A stretch of 24,354 bases of DNA, from the NCBI GenBank assembly GCA_001598975.1, contig BBXU01000692.1, positions 1 through 24,354 on the forward strand, written 5' to 3'. The notes under the pieces are model-generated. The model was not told where the DNA came from. It searched no databases and saw nothing but the letters and a program-made list of their open reading frames with translations. Shown piece after piece: positions 19,772 through 24,354 of this stretch. The translations under genes and the position numbers were made by a program. The stretch is from Parachlorella kessleri. Taxonomy: Eukaryota; Chlorophyta; Trebouxiophyceae; Chlorellales; Chlorellaceae. Position 1 is the stretch's first letter. Each line of letters starts with the position of its first letter.

Positions 19772-19792
19772 GGCGCCGGCGCCTCTTATATC
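19772..19792 (-). promoter_or_regulatory. TATA-like element next to a 12-base palindrome
   Basis: On the minus strand GATATAAG (19792-19785) is followed directly by the perfect 12-base palindrome GGCGCCGGCGCC (19783-19772). The element is about 175 bases upstream of the LEA-gene ATG. If it acts as a TATA box, transcription would start near 19755-19760 and give a leader of about 145 bases. This is inferred from position only. Confidence 0.4.
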
Positions 19793-20374
19793 CCCTCTCC
19801 CCTTCGGACATTGTGTTCCGACGTTCCGAGCCACCCCGTGCAGTTACAGAGATTCAAATGGGTGCGCCAGGAACCGTTGCTGCAAGTGCGCCAACTAAAC
19901 GCACAACTTCGTGCAGGTCTTGAGAACTTGAAGCGTGCCAGCACCAACAAACAGCAGATGCCAATACACGACACAGCCAAGTGGGGCGAAATTTTCTGAA
20001 AAAGGGGAAGAACGAATGTGCAAAAGGCCTGAGCAGGCATCTCCCACCACTTTGCCACTGACCGGGCTCTCAGACGAAGTCCAGGCAAGAGTCACCGCCT
20101 CGCTAACCACAAAATCACTGGAAGATACATGCTTCACTGCAATTCGCCCTCCTGACATGCAGCACTGCTACAGTACACATGTGTCAGATTACAGAAGCGA
20201 CCGTCTAGAGCAAAAAGAGTGTGCTGTTGGCACCCGCCACACTGCTGTCTGACCCCTTCCTGTCACGTGCATTTCCACCTTAAAAGAGTGTGCGACAGCC
20301 ATAAATCGCTTTCCGCTGCCATTGCTGAACATTCGCCAGCCCGCCAGCCCCAGTGCCTGCCATGCCAGGGAGCT

Positions 20375-20400
20375 CCCCCCCCCCCGCCCCCCGGGGGGGG
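20375..20400. repeat. C-tract/G-tract hairpin
   Basis: Eleven C, one G, six C and eight G follow one another. The C and G tracts can pair almost back-to-back, or the C-rich and G-rich strands could form i-motif or G-rich structures. It lies 11 bases past the stop codon of the ERF4-like gene, in its 3' untranslated region. Such tracts are error-prone in sequencing, so the exact counts need care. Confidence 0.7.
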
Positions 20401-20410
20401 AGTCTTGTCA

Positions 20411-21428
20411 TCAAACCACTGGCTTGCCTTGCACAGGCAAGCCCATTGCAAAGTTGGGGTCCAGGTCGATCTGTAAGTAGTACTCCCTGCACAGGAGGAG
20501 GCATCAAGGCTCACAAGACTGCTGCAAGGAATTCAGCACCACCACAATTCTGTAAGTTTCTGTGTGTTCAACCACAGCCACTCATCTATAGCTTGAACTT
20601 TGCAGAGAACTTGCCACAAGTGCATCACAAGTCTCAGCTAAGCTTGCTAAAAGTCACACGTACGAACAGGATGGCTTCCCCTCAAGCGATCCTGCAACAG
20701 CAAGATACATGCCTGGTTCTTTGGAAGGACAAGCCGCATCCCGTCTGTCCGAACGCAGGCTTCCATTTGTTCACCAGCTGCTGCGCCTCGGCACTCCACA
20801 TACCATAATCCCCTCCGTCCGGATTGACACAGAAGAATCCGGCAATAGCACCTGCACAGTGGGTATAACCATGTCTGCCTCAGCAAGCTCACCTGACCCT
20901 GACCAGTCGACCTGCGGCACTGTCAGTATGAACAGTGCTCGGGTGGCTTGCGCAGTGGTGCTTCTCCATCTAAGGACCAGTTAGATGACCCACAAGCAGA
21001 AAAGGCTAGAACATTGGTTTACAGCTACCCTGCGATACCCCAGTTACTTCTAACCAGATGTCAAGCATACTGCCTGTCAAGCATACTGCCAGCGCACCTA
21101 TGCAGAAGCACGCCGCCCAGTTACACATTTGTTCTGTGGAGGGCTTGACTGTGTATGGGTGCTGGGAGGCCAGGTGGTTGACGTCAGCCATGAAGTCTCT
21201 CCACATTTGCTGCACAGGGCAAAACTAGCCACATGTCAAGTGTCATGGGTGTGGGTCCATCTTGGCACCTTCCAAGGAGATCTGCTGATTTACCGGAGAG
21301 ACACGGCCTTGCAGCTGCGGCGGTATTATGTCGGCTGAGTGGTTTAGTCTGATTATCCTCCCCACAGACGGCTGGTTCGCTCGCAAAAACTCCACGTTCA
21401 CCCTGTATTGGTTCTCGTAGTATGCCAT
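20411..21428 (-). CDS. Cys-rich protein resembling the Golgin A7/ERF4 family
   Basis: Exons on the minus strand: 21428-21294, 21209-21098, 20851-20713 and 20486-20411, giving 153 residues with all phases matched. The protein starts MAYYENQYRVNVEF. The block IIPPQLQGRVSP-QMWRDFMADVN (about residues 35-56) resembles the proline/leucine-RI motif followed by a helix with FxxxVxxIN that opens the Golgin A7/ERF4 domain. A Cys-rich hydrophobic stretch follows (73-93, with Cys74, 79, 81 and 90), suited to membrane association or palmitoylation. Then come an amphipathic helix (about 103-113, AEAQQLVNKWKP) and a C-terminal strand region, FQRTREYYLQIDLD, ending PVQGKPVV. ERF4-type proteins partner DHHC palmitoyltransferases. 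The family call is made from motif layout only and may be wrong; that the gene is real is much better supported. The third intron uses a GC donor (AG|GCATGT), because this is the only junction that joins FQRT to REYYLQI in frame. No DHHC enzyme is in the window. Confidence 0.68.
21059..21090. repeat. Exact 16-base tandem duplication
   Basis: TGTCAAGCATACTGCC occurs twice in a row (21059-21074 and 21075-21090). It lies in the second intron of the ERF4-like gene, a few bases inside the donor end. Confidence 0.95.
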
Positions 21429-22886
21429 TGTGCTATTTTACGAACTTCGAAAGTAAGTGAATGCGTTTTCATCCTTAGCTCAGCTCTGCAAGCTCAAGAG
21501 TGGAAAACCACTCGTAAAATGACGCTACATTACTACATTACCCTGGCAGGTTCCTTTCCATGGCATTTCCCAAGGTTGGCCAGACCATGCATTCACACAG
21601 CGTGTCAAGACACTTATTTGTGGGCACACTGACTTGTGGTTTCTACATGTGGGTGCCCCAAACTACTGTCAGTTTTGCATTTATCTCGAACAGCAGACGG
21701 TGTGTTGCGGTAGCAACCTCTTGGTCCTCCTGACAGCTCAGCCCTGGTTGTAGTCGTCTGCATGTGCCCTGGTATGTAGCTCGTCTGTGATGGGCCTTGA
21801 CTTTGACCAGCCTCTGAGGTAGGGACAGCAACAGTATGCTGTTTCACGACCCGGTAGTGGGGTTGCAGCCTCGCCGCTATGCCCCTGGAGGATGGCGCTG
21901 GATGGTTCACAGGTGCAGCTCGTGCCACATGCGCTTTGAGCCCACATTTTGGCAAAGGTCTTCCTGGCAGGGTTTCCTGTGACATTCCTCGTCACTCGGC
22001 AGCGCTGGAGCTAAAGCTGGTGGACGCCGTGGCCAGTAGAGTTTCTGGTGGCTGCGATTATGGCTTAGGTACACTTGCAATGGAGGGGCGAGACTGACAG
22101 TCTGCAAGGCTTCCTTCGCCTGGTTGACAACCGCGGTGGGCTGGGCGGCCGCTGCATCCCTGCTGCCTGCTGAGCAGTCGCAGCTGCGGGGGCTGACACA
22201 GCCACCGCTGCTGCCCTGCACAACCGCTGCCGGGGACCTGACACAGCCGTTTCCAGTCGCCGAATCGCTGCTAGGGGACCGGACACAGCCGCTGCTTGGC
22301 AGGGGTGAATATATGCCTCTGGGTGACAAGTACCACATTTCACCAGAATGGCCAGTGACGAGTCCGTGAAGCCCAGGAGAGCAAATTCCGGTGCTTCCAA
22401 CAAAAGCTCAGCTGAAGTTGTAAGAAGTTCGGACTGTATGCCCCGGCCACTAGGGTAGGTTTGCCCGTTGGGACATGCATGGGACATATATATGCTTGCC
22501 CGCATGGGATGGCGCCCTGCCCGTGGCATGCTGCGCATGCAGTGGGCACGTCATGAAATAACGACCCACCCCAAGCTTTCGCAGCAGTGCTGCCCAGCTT
22601 CCATTAGTGGGAAAAAATCTTCTGACGCCGTCAAGGTCAGTGCTCGCCGCCTGTGGCGACGGGAACAGACAAACTTGCAGCAATCCGAGCCTTGGACCCC
22701 TTCACGTAACTCTCTATCAGGCCGTCTTGGACTTGCAGCATCACTTCACAGGCCGGAAGGCTTACGAAACAGCGTGGGAGCCGTGCATCTTGGTTTTGAC
22801 GAGTCCCACCCTTATTGCGCTCTTATGGATGTGCAGGACTTCCATGCAAAGGGTGCTGCATAGAGTACCTAGTAGGTGAAGCAACC
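21429..22886. other. Spacer between divergent genes, coding status unclear
   Basis: This 1.46-kb stretch should hold the promoters of the ERF4-like gene (minus) and the LRR gene (plus). Minus-strand frames at 21614-21985, 21907-22338, 22065-22538 and 22450-22683 contain stretches that look like real protein, for example ELLLEAPEFALLGFTDSS and DLDGVRRFFPTNGSWAALL. They do not chain into one model with good splice sites that I could find. A plus-strand frame at 22607-22879 (HVTLYQAVLDLQHHFTGRK) lacks an ATG and overlaps them. A small unrecognised gene may be here, but I cannot define it. Confidence 0.35.
22188..22290 (+). repeat. Imperfect repeat with a GACACAGCC core
   Basis: Three copies of GGGG-(C/A)C-(T/G)GACACAGCC, at 22188-22203, 22232-22248 and 22274-22290, are spaced 42-44 bases apart in GC-rich sequence with further CCGCTGC repeats. 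On the minus strand this reads as a repeated GCVRSP or VSGP peptide. It could be a diverged minisatellite or part of an undefined coding region. Confidence 0.6.
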
Positions 22887-24354
22887 ATGGCTGCATGGGC
22901 AGTGCTCAGGGGAGTGATAGCAATCGCCCTGCTGCTAGCCCTCTTGCGGCAGCATGCTTTGGCTCAGACAGTTGCTGCTGCGAACTCTGATGCCCAGCAG
23001 CTACAGACCATGAAGGGCAGTTTCGCCAACGGCAACAGCGTGCTGTCGTCATGGACAGGCAACGACCCTTGCTCTGGGTGGAAAGGCATACAGTGCGCCG
23101 GAGGGCGGGTTGTAGAAATGTGAGTCTTTTCCCACTTGTTGCGCCGCATGCGCGCCTGCACCCTTCCCCTCCTCTCTGCCTATCTGTTCCCTGCCTGTGC
23201 GGCACATGATGCTGTCCATTTCTGCACCCAGAACGCTTGCATGCATGGATGTCTTGGCTGCATGTCTGCACTGGATGGCTTGGGTGCCGCCCCTTGTGGT
23301 ACATGCAGAGATGTCATGGCTAGGCGCTGCATGCGGAGCCCCACGCTGTGCGCTGCCGTACGCACTATCTCCCAGGCTCAACAACATCACCAGGCGTGCC
23401 CCTCGAGACCCGCTCGCATTGTGTCATGGACTTGCAGATACCTGCCAGACCTTGGTCTCCAAGGGAGCATTCCCTCCAATGGCTGGTCGCTGCCAAGCAC
23501 GCTCATCACGCTCAACCTAGCCAGCAACCAGCTCAGCGGCCAGTTGCCCTCCAGCTGGCCAGGGCTGCCCTCTGGGATCCAGACGCTGGACCTGTCTGGG
23601 AACCAACTCTCAGGAGGCCTCCAATCGTCGCTCACGGTGCCCTCCAGCTTGCAACAGTTTGCGGTGTACAAGAACCAACTGACGGGTGAGTCAGCAGTTG
23701 GGTACTGACAGCATTGCTGCCAGGGATTCCGCCATGGATTGCCTCGTGACTTTAGGCAGCTCAAGGTCTTCAGAGACCTACGTGACCAGGTTACATGGTG
23801 TGGCAGGGAGGATGTCTACCGTATCCCCATACTTTACCGGCAGCAGCTGCACTTCTTCATTGGCTGCACTGCAGGACCGCTGCCAACCTGGTCTGGCCGG
23901 GAGCAACTGGCTGCCATCGTGATGCCACAAAGCAGCGGCTACGGCTTCTGTGGGCCGGTGAGTGCGCTGGGGTTGGGCCGCAGGGGCAGCTGTCTCGCTC
24001 AGCATCACATCCTTGCCCCAGTGCGTGCTGTGTGCAGGCTTGGTAGCGTTGGCCAAACCTGGCTGGCTCAGACCATCATGCAGAGGAACCTGTGCCAAGG
24101 AGTCCATGTTTGTATAAGCGATAGGGGTTAACATGTGGGCAAGCACACCCAAAAAGCGCGCAGGGTGCAAATGCAGGCCACCACGCACCTGCGCAGGTAC
24201 CCTCCTCGCCCTCCTACTTTGAAGTCTCCTCCGGGCCTCAGCTGCAGCTGGGCTCTCTGCCGCCCTGCCCGGGTTCCCCACCACAGCAAGCGTCTCCCCC
24301 TGCCGCCTCCCCTCCAGTGCCGCCGGTGTCTCCCTCTCCGCGTGTGGCCTCCCT
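22887..24354 (+). CDS. Secreted leucine-rich-repeat protein, 3' end cut by the window
   Basis: Exons: 22887-23119, 23438-23685, 23875-23957 and 24197 to the window edge, with matching phases (2, 1, 0). The ATG sits in AACCATGG, a good initiation context. A signal peptide of about 26 residues (hydrophobic core IAIALLLALL, then HALAQT) sends the protein to the secretory pathway. Residues 35-75 match the plant-type cap that precedes LRRs: LQTMK...VLSSW...DPCSGWKGIQC. Plant-type repeats follow, including LITLNLASNQLSGQLPSSW and IQTLDLSGNQLSGGL, then NQLTGPLPTW. The repeats end at GFCGP, and a Ser/Pro-rich segment begins (VPSSPSYFEVSS, then many PP and SP pairs). This is common in algal LRR proteins ahead of a cell-wall-like or membrane-anchored region. 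Whether a transmembrane or kinase domain follows cannot be seen. The few repeats suggest a small extracellular binding or cell-wall protein. Confidence 0.85.

Larger units (their letters stand above)
19611..20410. other. Spacer upstream of the LEA-like gene
   Basis: This 800-base stretch holds the LEA-gene promoter and the 3' region of the next minus-strand gene. A plus-strand open frame at 19935-20252 contains the reasonable-looking stretch LTGLSDEVQARVTASLTTKS. It lacks a proper start and splice context, so it is not called. A minus-strand TGTAA at 20189-20193 is about 220 bases after the ERF4-like stop codon. A long C/G hairpin lies at 20375-20400. Confidence 0.4.

Noticed and set aside
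19935..20252. Plus-strand frame containing LSDEVQARVTASLTTKS
   Set aside because: No ATG at its start, no splice context, and it lies in the promoter region of the LEA-like gene.
20421..20443. 8-base inverted repeat GGCTTGCC/GGCAAGCC resembling a terminator hairpin
   Set aside because: It lies within the last coding exon of the ERF4-like gene, and bacterial-type terminators are not expected in a nuclear genome.
21098..21209. Exon first read as a purple acid phosphatase fragment (WRDFM...LAS..PY)
   Set aside because: The metal-binding GNHE block that should follow is absent. The surrounding exons fit a small Cys-rich protein instead.
1..24354. Transposase genes, CRISPR arrays, rRNA, tRNA
   Set aside because: None seen. 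The direct repeats present are short tandem or degenerate copies without regular spacers. A tRNAscan or covariance search was not possible, so small RNA genes cannot be fully excluded.

Overview
The window looks like nuclear DNA of a unicellular green alga, most likely a Chlorella-like trebouxiophyte. The genes are split into many short exons by introns of about 60-650 bases, mostly with GT(G/A)-AG ends and TGCAG acceptors. Exons are GC-rich with Ala/Gly/Pro-rich tails, spacers are more AT-balanced, and a plastid-type protein plus TATDN1- and HMCES-like eukaryotic repair proteins are present. No bacterial operon, transposase gene, rRNA, tRNA or CRISPR array was found. Gene models were built by hand from splice signals, reading phase and protein logic. 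Every model below keeps its frame through all junctions, but none has transcript support.

Layout: (1) 584-3369, minus: HMCES/SRAP abasic-site protein, six exons, 444 aa, with a C-terminal PIP box. (2) 3851-7189, minus: TATDN1-type TatD DNase, nine exons, about 310 aa. (3) 8928-11574, plus: unrecognised 481-aa helical protein, eight exons. (4) 14128-15008, minus: small 158-aa membrane protein with a plastid-transit-like N-terminus, four exons. (5) 15494-19610, minus: ten-exon, 332-aa LEA-like protein with one membrane segment and a chain of phase-0 repeat exons. (6) 20411-21428, minus: 153-aa Cys-rich protein resembling the Golgin A7/ERF4 family, four exons. (7) 22887 to the right edge, plus: secreted leucine-rich-repeat protein followed by a Pro-rich segment, cut by the window end.

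The two leftmost genes are both DNA-processing enzymes on the same strand, 481 bases apart, but nothing shows that they are co-regulated. The LEA-like gene suggests dehydration or cold protection at a membrane. The remaining genes have no visible functional link, as is usual in a eukaryotic genome.

The most unusual signals are two introns with GC rather than GT donors, an intron that stays open in frame and carries an exact 36-base tandem duplication, modular LEA exons, and a dispersed non-coding repeat of roughly 130 bases found in spacers and inside an intron. I found no convincing new multi-gene system.
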